Assembly (NCBI RefSeq): GCF_009907385.1
Contig: NZ_JAAATR010000105.1
Location: 62,001 to 126,000, forward strand
Direction of reading: 5' to 3'
Length of the DNA: 64,000 bases
Origin: Atlantibacter hermannii
GTDB lineage: Bacteria > Pseudomonadota > Gammaproteobacteria > Enterobacterales > Enterobacteriaceae
A program made the position numbers and the translations under genes. The notes under the pieces are model-generated. The model did not search any database. It was not told the DNA's origin and saw only the letters and a list, made by a program, of their open reading frames with translations. Of the stretch, positions 41,711-51,675 are shown piece by piece (position 1 is the first letter of the stretch; every line of letters starts with the position of its first letter).

Positions 41711-43387
41711 TTAAAATGTTTCCCAGTTGTCGTCCTGGCCGCCTGCGAGAGCCTTACGAGGGGTAAGCGCGGGTGCGCCGCCTCGGGGGGGCTCGTCGCG
41801 AACCGCGTGCGAGTCCTGGTGTGTTGTTGGTTGTGTGTGTAAACGAAAAGCGGAAACGGCCTGAGTCAACAGACTGGCCTGTTCTTCCAGCGCCACGGCG
41901 GCGGCGGCGGATTGCTCCACCAGCGAGGCGTTCTGCTGGGTGACGCGGTCCATCTCGGAAACCGCCAGCGCCACCTGGTCGATGCCGCGGCTCTGTTCAT
42001 CCGACGCCGAGGCGATTTCGCCCATGATGTCGGTGACCCGGGTTACGGCATTGACGATGTCCTGCATGGTGTCGCCCGCGCTTTCCACCAGCACCGAGCC
42101 GGTATCCACGCGCGCCACGGAATCTTCAATCAACGCTTTGATCTCTTTCGCCGCCTGGGCGCTGCGGCTGGCGAGGTTACGGACTTCCCCGGCGACCACC
42201 GCGAATCCCCGTCCCTGCTCCCCGGCGCGGGCCGCTTCTACGGCGGCGTTCAGCGCCAGAATATTGGTCTGGAAGGCGATGCCGTCGATCACGCTGGTGA
42301 TGTCGGCGATTTTCTTCGAGCTGGCGGCAATGTCGTGCATGGTATTGACCACGCCGTCCACCACTTTGCCGCCGCGCCCGGCGGTTTCTGAGGCGCTCTG
42401 CGCCAGCAGCGACGCCTGACGGGCATTCTCGGCGTTCTGTTTCACCGTGGCGGTCAGTTGTTCCATACTGGCGGCGGTTTCTTCCAGCGAGGCCGCCTGC
42501 TGCTCGGTGCGCGAAGAGAGGTCGTTATTCCCGGCGGCGATTTCGCTGGTGCCGGTATAGATGGCGTCAGAGCCTTCGCGCACGCTGGTCACGGTGTCGA
42601 TCAGTTCCTGCTGCATATGCTGGACGCTGTCGGCCAGCGCGGTGATTTCGTTGCGCCCGGCGATGGCGAGTTTCGGGGTTAAATCGCCGCTGGCGATTTT
42701 ACGGATATGGCCTATCACCTGGCTTAGCGGGTTCAGCAAGGCGCTTCGGATCCCGAACCACACCAGCACCATCACCACCAGCAGGGCGATGCCCAGCGCG
42801 CCCAGTTGCCACAGCGCCAGACGATAATCCGCTTTGCTGGTTTCAAACGCAGCCTGGTAGAGTTCGATGTTCAGCGCTTCGTACGTTTTAATGGCTTTAT
42901 CGAGCGCGTTTTGTTTTCCCTGGGTGGCCTGGGCGAAATAGGCGTCCAGATTGCCGGTTTCAAGAAATTGCACCAGTTCGCTCAGCGCGCTGTCATATTC
43001 CCGGTAGGCTTTTTCCACTTCCGCGATGGCCTGGATCATTGCCGGTAAGGTGACGTGGCTTTGCTGAAAGGCGGCAAAATGCTCCTGAGCGCTTTTCAGC
43101 GAGGCTTTGGCGCTGTTGAGTAAATCAGTTTTTGCGCTGCTTTGTTCGATTGTCGGCGTCATTAACATGCGCGCCGAGGAGCGGCTCAGGTTGATGCGGG
43201 TTTGCAGCATCATCTCCCACGCCTCGTTTAACTCCCCTTGCTGAACCCGCAGTTCATGCGAGGTGCCGAACGTCTCCTGGCTGTCTTTCACCGAGGTGAA
43301 GAACAGGCCGCCGGAAATCAGTTGCAGCAAGGCAAACACCACCAAAACAACCATTAACAGAGTGACGACGCGAATACGGTTCAGCAT
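41711..43387 (-). CDS. tar: Methyl-accepting chemotaxis protein, Tar type
   Basis: A 558-residue chemoreceptor ending in the CheR/CheB-binding NWETF. Aspartate-binding residues are kept: three arginines in [14 protein letters not shown] (equivalents of R64, R69, R73) and the Thr in YFAQATQG (equivalent of T154). It therefore most likely senses aspartate, with maltose sensing uncertain. A perfect sigma-28 promoter lies 37-64 bases upstream. First gene of the meche operon; in K-12 cheW would be its neighbour, but the fimbrial operon lies between. Confidence 0.93.
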   Translation of the reverse strand: MLNRIRVVTLLMVVLVVFALLQLISGGLFFTSVKDSQETFGTSHELRVQQGELNEAWEMMLQTRINLSRSSARMLMTPTIEQSSAKTDLLNSAKASLKSAQEHFAAFQQSHVTLPAMIQAIAEVEKAYREYDSALSELVQFLETGNLDAYFAQATQGKQNALDKAIKTYEALNIELYQAAFETSKADYRLALWQLGALGIALLVVMVLVWFGIRSALLNPLSQVIGHIRKIASGDLTPKLAIAGRNEITALADSVQHMQQELIDTVTSVREGSDAIYTGTSEIAAGNNDLSSRTEQQAASLEETAASMEQLTATVKQNAENARQASLLAQSASETAGRGGKVVDGVVNTMHDIAASSKKIADITSVIDGIAFQTNILALNAAVEAARAGEQGRGFAVVAGEVRNLASRSAQAAKEIKALIEDSVARVDTGSVLVESAGDTMQDIVNAVTRVTDIMGEIASASDEQSRGIDQVALAVSEMDRVTQQNASLVEQSAAAAVALEEQASLLTQAVSAFRLHTQPTTHQDSHAVRDEPPRGGAPALTPRKALAGGQDDNWETF

Positions 43388-43424
43388 ACAGATAACGCCT
43401 TCTAAGCAGGTCTACTGTCGCTGT

Positions 43425-43451
43425 TATCGGCACGTAACGAAGGAACTTTAT
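43425..43451 (-). promoter_or_regulatory. Sigma-28 (FliA) promoter of tar
   Basis: On the minus strand TAAA (43451-43448), exactly 15 bases, then GCCGATAA (43432-43425) is a perfect match to the flagellar class 3 consensus. It lies between the fimbrial adhesin stop (43486) and the tar start (43387), so tar and genes below keep flagellar control. Confidence 0.95.
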
Positions 43452-43485
43452 TGCCCGGCCGCAATTTGCCACAGCTCGGAGGAGC

Positions 43486-44445
43486 TTAAAAAGCGATATC
43501 CACCACCAGCGTATCGCTGTAGTTTCCGGCTGGCGGCGTGTTCTGGGTGGCGAGGATCCGGGCGGTGTAGTTATAGGTGCGCAATAGCCCGTCGGTGCTC
43601 AGTTGCGACGAATCCGCGCTGGCCCAGCGCTCCGTCCCTGAGACGCCCCAGCGGTTAATGCTGCTGCCCTTGAATATTTCATAGCTCAGCCGGTTCGCGC
43701 CGCTGGCCATATTGCGCACGTTGCCGCTGGGGTAAAGGCCGTTATTAATGCCCACGGTATAGACGCTGCCTTTGGTACAGGTAATTGAAATACCTTGCGA
43801 AACTGGCGCAAAATCCTTGACCAGCGGCGCGCTGTTGAAATTGATCGTGGGCGCGGCGATGGCGATGCAGTCGTTGGTCACGGAGAGCGTGATTTGGGTG
43901 GTGATATCCACCGTGCCGGTTTGCAACGACAGGCAGACCGCCACGCCCACCGCGCAGATATTAAAGTTCACCCGCAGCGTCAGGTTGACCTGCCACAGCC
44001 CGGCGCTGACGTTTTGCCCGTTAAGCGTACGAATAAACAGCGGAAAATTGTAAGTCTGGCTGTTCAGCAGGCCCAGTAACACGCCTGCGTTAAAACGATA
44101 GTTGCCGCTCACCGGGATTTCACTGCCCGCCGGGCAGCCGGACTGGACGCACAGCTGAATGGGGATCACATCGGTAGATGCAGGATTGGTGGTATTGCGT
44201 AACGCCGCGCGGGTGCCGGCGCTGGAAGTGGCATTCAGCAGCGTAATGGTCACGTTATCGTTATTCAACAGGTTCAGCACTTTGTCACAGTTGAGCGTCA
44301 CCACCGAAGTAGTGTTAAGCACGGTGCTGTTAACGGTAAATGAGGTTTGAGTACCGAACGCGGCGTTGTTATTAGAGACACGACAGTCCGCCTGCGCCGC
44401 GACGCTGCCCGCCAGCAGGATGATAAATAGCAGCAGGCGCATCAT
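43486..44445 (-). CDS. Csu-type fimbrial tip adhesin (two spore coat U domains)
   Basis: A 319-residue exported protein (signal peptide to about residue 19, VAAQA). It has an N-terminal domain with four cysteines and a C-terminal SCPU domain ending in PPAGNYSDTLVVDIAF. The two-domain layout and its place after the usher match CsuE, the tip adhesin of Acinetobacter Csu pili, which binds hydrophobic surfaces. The start overlaps the usher stop by four bases. Binding specificity is inferred. Confidence 0.82.
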   Translation of the reverse strand: MMRLLLFIILLAGSVAAQADCRVSNNNAAFGTQTSFTVNSTVLNTTSVVTLNCDKVLNLLNNDNVTITLLNATSSAGTRAALRNTTNPASTDVIPIQLCVQSGCPAGSEIPVSGNYRFNAGVLLGLLNSQTYNFPLFIRTLNGQNVSAGLWQVNLTLRVNFNICAVGVAVCLSLQTGTVDITTQITLSVTNDCIAIAAPTINFNSAPLVKDFAPVSQGISITCTKGSVYTVGINNGLYPSGNVRNMASGANRLSYEIFKGSSINRWGVSGTERWASADSSQLSTDGLLRTYNYTARILATQNTPPAGNYSDTLVVDIAF

Positions 44446-46835
44446 GGCGCGAGCCCTTTACAGATAATCGGCCCCTCAGTTTCCAGCCGGTGGCTACGCG
44501 GCTTATCCAGCACGAGCGTGGCGCTACAGCGTCTGCCGTCAGGCAACGCCACCTCGAACGAGTTGTATTCACCAACGTTTTCAAGAAACGCCAGGCCGTC
44601 ATAACCGACCGGCGCCGGCGGCTGGCCCCGGCGCAGGATTTGGCTGGAAACCGGGATCGCCTCGTTGTTTTCATCATGCAGGATCACGTTCACCACCCGC
44701 TCCTGTTCCATCGGAAATTCCACCAGATAACCGCTATTGCGCCGCAGCGCCAGCCGCCGGTCGGTCTCTTTTATTCGGGTGTCGGCGGGCAGATCCAGCG
44801 TATCAATGCTGTAATTCGCCGGGTAATACGCGGTAACGCCGCTGATCAGCAGATAACCGTCGCCATCGGTTTTCCCGACCGGCTGATTTTCAAAGTTGAC
44901 GGTGATATCCGGCTGGCCGTCGGTGCTGATCACCGCGAAAGCGTCGTTGATTTGATTGGCGGCGAACAGTTTGTTATCCATCATCACCAGCGCGCCGCGC
45001 AGTTCGCCCCAGCTGGTGTAGCTCTCGCGATCGCCGTAGATGCCGCCCTGGGCTTCCAGTTTATTATTGCGCCAGCCGAGCGTCGCCTGCTGGTAGTCCG
45101 GGTCCCGCGACTGGCGGGCATAGGCCAGGTTATAGCTAAATCCGCCGTCGCTGGGCATCGCGCGATTGTAGTTCACTCGCTGGGTGCTGCCGCCGTCGGG
45201 CGTCGATTCCACGCTGAGCGCGGCGCTGTGCAGCCTGCCGAGCGGGATCTGCAACGACATCGCCAGCGACCAGCCATCCCGGGCCGGGTCATGGCTGGCG
45301 GAGAGATACAGGCTGCTGTTGGCCCAGATATTTTTGCTCCAGAACAGGTTCACCAGCCGGGTGTGCTTATCATCAAAACTTTCGATATCCAGCCAGGCCG
45401 CGCCCAGGTTGCCAAACTCTCCCATGTTGTAAGACAGGGAATACTGCGCGCTGCTGCGGCTTAAGCTGGCGATGGGCTGATTATCTTCCGCCACCGGCGC
45501 GGGCCGATCGTACAGCGCCAGGTTGCTGAAGCCCTGGCTGCGGCGGGTATGTTGGGTGGCGAGATTGAAGCGGCTGGCGCTGTACTGATAGCCCCAGTTG
45601 ATCTGTTCCCCCGCGCGTCCCCGCACCCGGCTGTGGGTCCATGCGCCGTTCACCACCCCAAACTGTCCGATTTTAACCAGCGAACCGACGCCGCCGAGCG
45701 CCAGCGACTCGGCAGCTTCGAGATGGGTTTCCGCCGTCCAGTAATCGGTGACGCCGTGACGCCAGCTACCGCTGCCGACCACCGGACCATAGTCAAAATT
45801 CTTGATCCCGTAATTGCGCCGCAGCGCGCCGAGGGTCAGCGCCCCGTCGTTCAATCCGGCCTGAAGCAGTTCGCTCGCCACGTAAAACGGCAGGGTAGTG
45901 GAAACCTGTCTGCCCAGGGCATCGGTCGTCACCACCACCGCATCCCCCGCGCCGTTGACATAGGGCAAATTGGTAAGGGTAAACGGCCCCGGCTCCAGCT
46001 GGCTGGAGCCGGTACGGTAACCGTTGATAAATAAATCGACGCTGGTCGGGACGGCGGCCTCGCCGGAAAACACCGGCACGGGCCAGGTCACCAGATCCGG
46101 GCGCAGCGAGAAATCGCGCCCCACGGTGATCCCGCCGACGCGCACGCTGTTGCTCCAGCTCAGCCCATCGCTGATCACATCCCCCAGCGACCAGGTGATG
46201 GCGCTGGATTCCTGGTTGATGCTGTAAGTGGTGTCGTAGCGCGTGTACCCTTGCGGCTGGCCGTCAGCGCCGCCCAGATTCTGGCGCACGGTGCCGGTGG
46301 AAGAGAGTGAACCGCTATCGTTGAAGAAGCGCAACTCGTGCCACAGCGACGCCTGACGCGTGCCGCCTTCGGTACTGTTAGCGTAAAAATCATAATTGAG
46401 CAGCGCGCCCTGCCCGCTGCGCGCCACCACGCGCGGATTGCCGTTGCCAAAGGTGACTTCCCGTTCCGGCACCCACGCTTTCGGCACCGTCAGCAGCAGC
46501 TTTTGGTTAACGCTGTCGTAGCGATGCTCTACCTCCGGCAGGCTGGCGAGAGCGATATCGCCCTGCGGCAGTTTATCCACCGGAATGCCGCCGCGTTGCA
46601 GATCGGCGCTCGACGCCCACAGGCCGCCGTCCCGCCGCTGCACCGGGATCACCAGCCCGGTTTCGTAATGGTTCACCACCAGCGCCAGATGGTAAACGCC
46701 CTGTTGATTGATAGCCTGCGCATCGGGCGGCGGCGGCAGCAGATCGTCATCCTGCTGCGCGCGCCCGGTTGCGGAACAGAAACAGAGCATCAGCATCAGG
46801 CTGGTCCGGCCTAACGCTGCGCCGGTGCACGCCAT
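44442..46835 (-). CDS. Csu-type fimbrial outer-membrane usher
   Basis: A 797-residue usher protein (family PapC/CsuD). A signal peptide is followed by an N-terminal chaperone-binding domain. The plug and barrel region includes VDLFINGYRTGSSQLEPGPF and NGAGDAVVVTTDALGR. The C-terminal region has conserved cysteines (CSATLV, ICKG). It threads folded subunits across the outer membrane. It overlaps the chaperone gene by 25 bases. Third step of the archaic chaperone-usher pathway. Confidence 0.88.
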   Translation of the reverse strand: MACTGAALGRTSLMLMLCFCSATGRAQQDDDLLPPPPDAQAINQQGVYHLALVVNHYETGLVIPVQRRDGGLWASSADLQRGGIPVDKLPQGDIALASLPEVEHRYDSVNQKLLLTVPKAWVPEREVTFGNGNPRVVARSGQGALLNYDFYANSTEGGTRQASLWHELRFFNDSGSLSSTGTVRQNLGGADGQPQGYTRYDTTYSINQESSAITWSLGDVISDGLSWSNSVRVGGITVGRDFSLRPDLVTWPVPVFSGEAAVPTSVDLFINGYRTGSSQLEPGPFTLTNLPYVNGAGDAVVVTTDALGRQVSTTLPFYVASELLQAGLNDGALTLGALRRNYGIKNFDYGPVVGSGSWRHGVTDYWTAETHLEAAESLALGGVGSLVKIGQFGVVNGAWTHSRVRGRAGEQINWGYQYSASRFNLATQHTRRSQGFSNLALYDRPAPVAEDNQPIASLSRSSAQYSLSYNMGEFGNLGAAWLDIESFDDKHTRLVNLFWSKNIWANSSLYLSASHDPARDGWSLAMSLQIPLGRLHSAALSVESTPDGGSTQRVNYNRAMPSDGGFSYNLAYARQSRDPDYQQATLGWRNNKLEAQGGIYGDRESYTSWGELRGALVMMDNKLFAANQINDAFAVISTDGQPDITVNFENQPVGKTDGDGYLLISGVTAYYPANYSIDTLDLPADTRIKETDRRLALRRNSGYLVEFPMEQERVVNVILHDENNEAIPVSSQILRRGQPPAPVGYDGLAFLENVGEYNSFEVALPDGRRCSATLVLDKPRSHRLETEGPIICKGLAP

Positions 46836-47572
46836 ACGCTCTCCCTGGCGTTAACGGAGGCAGAAAGCTGGGTCGGATTCGTCATGCCGGACGGCAGCGG
46901 CCAGCTACGCGAACTGCCGGGAAGCACATAGCCCAACAATCCCTGCGCCAGGGTGCGGCGGGAGCCGCCTTGCTGGATTGTCACCTCGCTCAGGCGCACG
47001 TGGATGTTGTCATTATTCGTGACCTGAATCGCCGGTTTGCCGTTGTGATTGACCACCTGCCAGCGCAGCTGCCGGGTCGAAACCAGCGCGTGGTGGGTTC
47101 CTTCTCGCTGCACCTTGATCCCCTGCCCGTAAACGAACAGCGGGATGGAATAGCGCATCTGCAATTTCAAACCCATCTGCGGTTTTTGCAGGCTTTCCGG
47201 CTGGGGAATTTCATCAACCACGATGCGGTATGCCTGTTCGACGTTGGCGGGGACCGCACCCTGTTTAATCAGGCGGATCAGCTGTTTTTTATGGCCGTCG
47301 ATGCGCACGATCGGCGGGCTGGCGACCACCTCCTGCTGGGCGCTGTAGCGTTCGCTGCCGCCCTCCTGTTTCCAGCGGATGATCCGCACCTGCATGGTGG
47401 TCGGCTGGCTGCCCTGATTCTGGATCCACAGCTCCGCCGCGCCGTCATCGGGCTTAAGCACCGGATCGACAGGCCAAATCAGGATATTGCTGGCCGCCCG
47501 CGCGGCGTCAAAAAAGGGGCTGAAAAACAATACGATTGCGACAGCCCCTGGCAACAAACGCCTGTGTCTCAT
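46811..47572 (-). CDS. Csu-type periplasmic fimbrial chaperone
   Basis: A 253-residue periplasmic chaperone of the PapD superfamily, archaic (CsuC) branch. The signal peptide ends near DAARA. Motifs include the N-terminal NILIWPVDPVL, LWIQNQG, the basic KKQLIRLI and YRIVVDEIP. It donates a strand to subunits before delivery to the usher. Lies between the pilin genes and the usher gene. Confidence 0.88.
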   Translation of the reverse strand: MRHRRLLPGAVAIVLFFSPFFDAARAASNILIWPVDPVLKPDDGAAELWIQNQGSQPTTMQVRIIRWKQEGGSERYSAQQEVVASPPIVRIDGHKKQLIRLIKQGAVPANVEQAYRIVVDEIPQPESLQKPQMGLKLQMRYSIPLFVYGQGIKVQREGTHHALVSTRQLRWQVVNHNGKPAIQVTNNDNIHVRLSEVTIQQGGSRRTLAQGLLGYVLPGSSRSWPLPSGMTNPTQLSASVNARESVWRAPAQR

Positions 47573-47585
47573 TCTGTTTTCCTTA

Positions 47586-48089
47586 TTACCATGACAGGGT
47601 CACCGTTAACTGGTCACTGTAGGTTCCCGCCGGGCTCATGCCGGTAAGCTGCGCGGCGGCAAAGACAGGCAGTGTGATGTTATTGCTGTTGGAGTAGCTC
47701 ACCGTCACGGCCTGGTTGACGCCGATTTCGCTGTTAGCGGCAAGGGACGCGGCGCTGTACAGCCGGTACGGCACCCGCTCCGTGCCGTTGGCGCGCTGTA
47801 AATTGCGCACCGAGCCGTAATGCTGCCCGCCGTCGATAGCCATACTCAGCGTCACCCCTGGAGTACACGCCAGATTCAGCGCGGTATTGGGCACAAAACC
47901 GGCGGTGACGCGTCGATTATCCACCCCGCTGTGCGAACCAAAATCCAGCGTACCGAACACGCCGCCTGCGCCGCTGGTGACCGAGCAGCCAGCGGCAATC
48001 GTCGCGTTAACCTGAAAGGACTGGGTGGTGACGGCGCCGCCCGGCAGCGTGATAAGCAAACCGATCACCGGCGCAACGCGGTGTAACAC
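47586..48089 (-). CDS. Spore coat U domain pilin subunit 2
   Basis: A 167-residue exported SCPU-domain protein beginning at GTG 48089 with GAGG eight bases upstream. A hydrophobic signal region (VIGLLITLPGG) is followed by two cysteines (GCSVTSG and LACTPG) and the typical C-terminus SPAGTYSDQLTVTLSW. Probably a minor subunit like CsuA or CsuB. It lies 13 bases after the first pilin. Confidence 0.82.
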   Translation of the reverse strand: MLHRVAPVIGLLITLPGGAVTTQSFQVNATIAAGCSVTSGAGGVFGTLDFGSHSGVDNRRVTAGFVPNTALNLACTPGVTLSMAIDGGQHYGSVRNLQRANGTERVPYRLYSAASLAANSEIGVNQAVTVSYSNSNNITLPVFAAAQLTGMSPAGTYSDQLTVTLSW

Positions 48090-48102
48090 CCGCAGCGCCT
48101 CG

Positions 48103-48669
48103 TTAATACACCACGCTGACGTTAATGGTGTCGGTATAGGTGCCGGGGATCACGGTGACGCTGTTGCCGCCGCCCTGGATCCGGCCATACAGGGTGTAGT
48201 TATCGACGCCGCCGATGGTGGAAGCGATGGGGATCGGCGCGTTGTCGTCGATTTCATTATTGAAAGCGCTGTCGCTGAACAGGCTGTAGGCGACGCCCTG
48301 GGTGGCGTCGGCGGCGTTAACCAGATAGCGCCCCGGCGTGCCCGGGGTGCCGACGACGCGGGTGGGCGCGCCGTTATTGCTGCTGGTGACCTGAACGGTA
48401 TAGTCGGCGGTGGTGCACTGGATGCCGAAGCTGTTGCCGCCGCCTGCGCCTGCTAATTGAGTGGTCAGGGTATCGAAAGTGGCGGGAGAGGTGCCGAAAT
48501 CCAGGACGCCAAAGTTGATCCCATCCTGGCTGGGCGATCCGTTAATTAAACAACCATTAGTGAGCGTTAAGGTTGCGCCGATGGTGCCGCTACTGGTTAC
48601 TGCATAACTGGGGAGTGTCGCCACGCTGAGCCCCACGCCCAGCATTACGGTTAGCAGATTTATTTTCAT
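48103..48669 (-). CDS. Spore coat U domain pilin subunit 1 (probable major subunit)
   Basis: A 188-residue exported SCPU-domain protein (signal peptide to TLPSYA). It has two cysteines (NGCLIN and IQCTTA) and ends VIPGTYTDTINVSVVY. As the promoter-proximal gene of the five-gene operon it is the likely major pilin, equivalent to CsuA/B. GC content is high and glycine/alanine-rich. Confidence 0.82.
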   Translation of the reverse strand: MKINLLTVMLGVGLSVATLPSYAVTSSGTIGATLTLTNGCLINGSPSQDGINFGVLDFGTSPATFDTLTTQLAGAGGGNSFGIQCTTADYTVQVTSSNNGAPTRVVGTPGTPGRYLVNAADATQGVAYSLFSDSAFNNEIDDNAPIPIASTIGGVDNYTLYGRIQGGGNSVTVIPGTYTDTINVSVVY

Positions 48670-49121
48670 TAAATTTCTCCGTCACCTTATGCCTTAAAGC
48701 CCTGCCACAGCGGTAATTTCAGGCTTTACTCAGGCGGTTATTCAGAAATTTAGTTTAAGGTTTCGGATACATCCAGAAATATTCTGATATCTCAACCGGA
48801 TGGCGTATTGACAAATTTAAAGATTAACAATCATTAAGTTACAAACCCTTCATCAACGGGTGAATGTAAATTTTGCAGAATATATTGTTTGTTTTGTGAT
48901 TCTATTCACAAGCCCGGCTACGGGTGGGGAAGAACGGTTAAGCGGCGCGGACGTGATGCCCCGGCGGCATGTCACGCGGTTCGGCAGAGAGAAGCTGCCG
49001 CTCATCGATTATCTGAAAGCAGGCGCAAACTTCGCCCCGACAGAGGTAAACGAAAAGCGGGTAAAAGAAAGCAAGGGATAAAAAAGCCCGGCAGGTTGCG
49101 CCTGCCGGGCTTTATGATGCA
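48670..49121. other. Intergenic region between fimbrial operon and cheW
   Basis: These 452 bases hold the fimbrial promoter region (A/T-rich, about 48670-48900) and the terminator of the motA-cheW operon (49083-49113). A 73-codon plus-strand frame at 48860-49081 starts with GTG, has no ribosome site and no family I recognise; it may be a gene remnant. No sigma-28 promoter was found for the fimbrial operon. Confidence 0.6.
49083..49113 (-). terminator. Terminator of the motA-motB-cheA-cheW operon
   Basis: AAAGCCCGGCAGG, loop TTGCG, CCTGCCGGGCTTT: a 13-bp perfect stem with T-runs both ways, nine bases after the cheW stop. It insulates the fimbrial operon from flagellar transcription. Confidence 0.9.
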
Positions 49122-49625
49122 TTACGCCACGCGCGCGGCGGCGCTGTCCAGCAGCGCCATCTCTTCGCTGTTGAGCAGTTTTTCAATGTTCACCAGGATC
49201 AGCATCCGGTCGCCCACCGCGCCGAGGCCGGTCAGGTATTCGGTAGACAGCGTCACGGCGAATTCCGGCGCCGGGCGGATCTGATCGTTGGTCAGGGACA
49301 GCACGTCAGACACGCCGTCCACCACGATCCCCACCACGCGCTGGCCCAGGTTCAGCACGATCACCACGGTGTTATCGTTGTAATCCACATCTTCCTGATT
49401 AAATTTGATGCGTAAGTCGACAATCGGCACAATCACGCCGCGCAGGTTGGTCACGCCCTTGATGAACGACGGGGTGTTGGCGATACGGGTCACCTGATCG
49501 TAACCGCGGATCTCCTGCACTTTCAGAATGTCGATGCCGTACTCTTCATCCCCGAGGGTGAAGACCAGAAATTCCTGGCCAGACGGCTCTCCGGCCAGCT
49601 TGGTTACATTACTCATACCGGTCAT
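49122..49625 (-). CDS. cheW: Chemotaxis coupling protein CheW
   Basis: A 167-residue adaptor of two beta-barrel subdomains that links receptors to CheA. The sequence ([38 protein letters not shown]) is almost the E. coli one. Start 49625 (MTGMSNVTK) matches family length; two upstream codons are rejected. Last gene of the mocha operon. Confidence 0.97.
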   Translation of the reverse strand: MTGMSNVTKLAGEPSGQEFLVFTLGDEEYGIDILKVQEIRGYDQVTRIANTPSFIKGVTNLRGVIVPIVDLRIKFNQEDVDYNDNTVVIVLNLGQRVVGIVVDGVSDVLSLTNDQIRPAPEFAVTLSTEYLTGLGAVGDRMLILVNIEKLLNSEEMALLDSAAARVA

Positions 49626-49646
49626 TTGCATATTTTCCTAAGCTCA

Positions 49647-51671
49647 TCAGGCGGCTGTCTGCGCCATACGTTGTTCACGGTTAATACTTTGCAGCGCGGA
49701 TACGTCCACGATCAGCGCCACGCTTCCATCGCCCAGAATGGTGGCGGCGGAAATGCCCGGCACCTTGCGATAGTTGCTCTCAAGGTTTTTCACCACCACC
49801 TGGTGTTGACCAATTAACTGATCGACCAGCAGCGCATAACGGCGGTTAGCGCTTTGCAGGATCACCACGATGCCCTGGGTAGCCTGCGTTTTCGCGCCTT
49901 CGACATCGAACACTTTCCACAATTCCACCAGCGGCAGGTATTCGCCGCGCACTTCCAGTACGCGCTCGCCGCCTGCCAGCGGGTGCAAATCTTCTTCGCG
50001 CGGCTGCAGGGATTCCATTACCGCGTTGAGCGGCAGAATGAACACTTCTTCGTTCACTTTCACCGACATGCCGTCAAGGATGGCAAGGGTCAGCGGCAGC
50101 AGAATGCGAATGGTGGTGCCCACGCCCTGTTTAGACTGGATTTCAACATGGCCGCCCATCTCCTGGATGTTCCGTTTCACCACGTCCATACCCACGCCGC
50201 GTCCGGAGACATCGGTCACCACTTCGGCGGTGGAGAAGCCCGGCGCGAAAATCAACATGCCGACTTCATCATCGGTCATGTTTTCGCTCACCGGCAGCCC
50301 CTGAGACAGGGCTTTCGCCAGGATGCGCGCGCGGTTCAGCCCTGCGCCGTCGTCAGTCACTTCAATACAGATATTGCCGCCCTGATGCTCGGCGGAGAGG
50401 ATCAGGTTGCCTACCGGAGATTTGCCTGCCGCGACGCGGTCTTCCGGCATTTCAATACCGTGGTCAAGGCTGTTGCGCACCAGGTGCGTCAGCGGATCGA
50501 TAATGCGCTCAATCAGGCTTTTATCCAGTTCGGTTGAGCTGCCCTGGAGCGTGAGTTCAATCTGCTTGCCGAGCTTACCCGCCAGGTCGCGCACCAGGCG
50601 CGGGAAGCGGCTGAAGACGTATTCCATCGGCATCATGCGGATCGACATCACCGACTCTTGCAGATCGCGGGCGTTGCGCTCCAGCTGGCTCATGCTGGTG
50701 ATCAGATCGCCATGGGTAACCGGATCCAGCTCGTTAGAGCGCTGGGCCAGCATCGACTGGGTGATCACCAGTTCGCCCACCAGGTTGATCAGCTGGTCGA
50801 CTTTCTCGACCGCCACGCGAATGCTGGTGTTTTCACGCTCGCGGGTCGCCGGCTTCTGCTCGCGTTCCGCGCGGGCAGGTGCGGCGGCCACGGGGGCGGC
50901 CGGTACGGCAACGGGCGCGGGTTTCGCTTCTTCAACCACCGGCACAGGCGCGGCCTCTGCAGGCTGCGACGCAGCATCGCCCGGCGTGGAAAATGCAATC
51001 TGTTCCGGTTCGACCACAAAACACAATACCGCGCTGATGTCATCCGCGCTGACGCTGGTTTCCAGCGTCGCGCTCAGGGTATTTTCGCCCTGCACCACGT
51101 CGCTGAGGTCGCCCAGGTTGGCGAGTTCTTCCTGCAACAGCGCCACTTCGCTGGCTTTTAAGCCGCTCAGGGTGATGCGCAGTTTGCCGTCGGCGACGGC
51201 GGGCGCAGTGGCAGGCGCAGCCGCTTGCGGTTCCGGGGTCACCAGCGCCAGCGATGCCGGTTGCGCGCTGGCTTCGCCCTTCGCTTCCAGCGCAAGCTGG
51301 CGCAGCGCCTGGCAGATGTATTCGAAGCTGGCAGCGTCCGGCTCTTCTGAACTTTTATACGCGTCGAGCTGTTCCTGCATAATATCTTTGGTTTCCAAAA
51401 ACAGGTTGATAATGTCGGTGTTGAGTTGCATTTCACCGCGCCGGGCTTCATCAAGCAGGTTTTCCATCAGATGCGTGGTTTCCTGCAACACGCTAAATCC
51501 AAATGTGCCGGCACCGCCTTTTATGGAGTGGGCAGCACGGAAAATGGCATTCAGTTGCTCTGAATCCGGCGCTTCGGGCGCCAATGAGAGCAGATGCTGC
51601 TCCATATCCGCTAACAGTTCGTCAGCCTCATCAAAAAACGTTTGATAAAAATCGCTGATATCCATACTCAC
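49647..51671 (-). CDS. cheA: Chemotaxis histidine kinase CheA
   Basis: A 674-residue kinase (E. coli: 654). P1 carries H48 in FRAAHSIKGGAG. P2 binds CheY and CheB. P3 dimerises, P4 has the ATP-binding boxes (HLVRNSLDHGIE, DDGAGLNRARILAK, GRGVGMDVVK) and P5 couples to CheW. The extra length is in Ala/Pro-rich linkers around P2. M98 is present, so a short form as in E. coli is possible. Five bases upstream is the motB stop. Confidence 0.97.
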   Translation of the reverse strand: MSMDISDFYQTFFDEADELLADMEQHLLSLAPEAPDSEQLNAIFRAAHSIKGGAGTFGFSVLQETTHLMENLLDEARRGEMQLNTDIINLFLETKDIMQEQLDAYKSSEEPDAASFEYICQALRQLALEAKGEASAQPASLALVTPEPQAAAPATAPAVADGKLRITLSGLKASEVALLQEELANLGDLSDVVQGENTLSATLETSVSADDISAVLCFVVEPEQIAFSTPGDAASQPAEAAPVPVVEEAKPAPVAVPAAPVAAAPARAEREQKPATRERENTSIRVAVEKVDQLINLVGELVITQSMLAQRSNELDPVTHGDLITSMSQLERNARDLQESVMSIRMMPMEYVFSRFPRLVRDLAGKLGKQIELTLQGSSTELDKSLIERIIDPLTHLVRNSLDHGIEMPEDRVAAGKSPVGNLILSAEHQGGNICIEVTDDGAGLNRARILAKALSQGLPVSENMTDDEVGMLIFAPGFSTAEVVTDVSGRGVGMDVVKRNIQEMGGHVEIQSKQGVGTTIRILLPLTLAILDGMSVKVNEEVFILPLNAVMESLQPREEDLHPLAGGERVLEVRGEYLPLVELWKVFDVEGAKTQATQGIVVILQSANRRYALLVDQLIGQHQVVVKNLESNYRKVPGISAATILGDGSVALIVDVSALQSINREQRMAQTAA

Positions 51672-51675
51672 GCTA

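Noticed and set aside
49045-49059. 15-base match GTAAACGAAAAGCGG shared with 41838-41852
   Set aside because: A match of this length is expected by chance in a 64-kb window; flanks are unrelated.
50407-51645. 412-codon plus-strand frame opposite cheA
   Set aside because: Antisense shadow of cheA; Ser/Arg-rich, no ribosome site, no recognisable domain.
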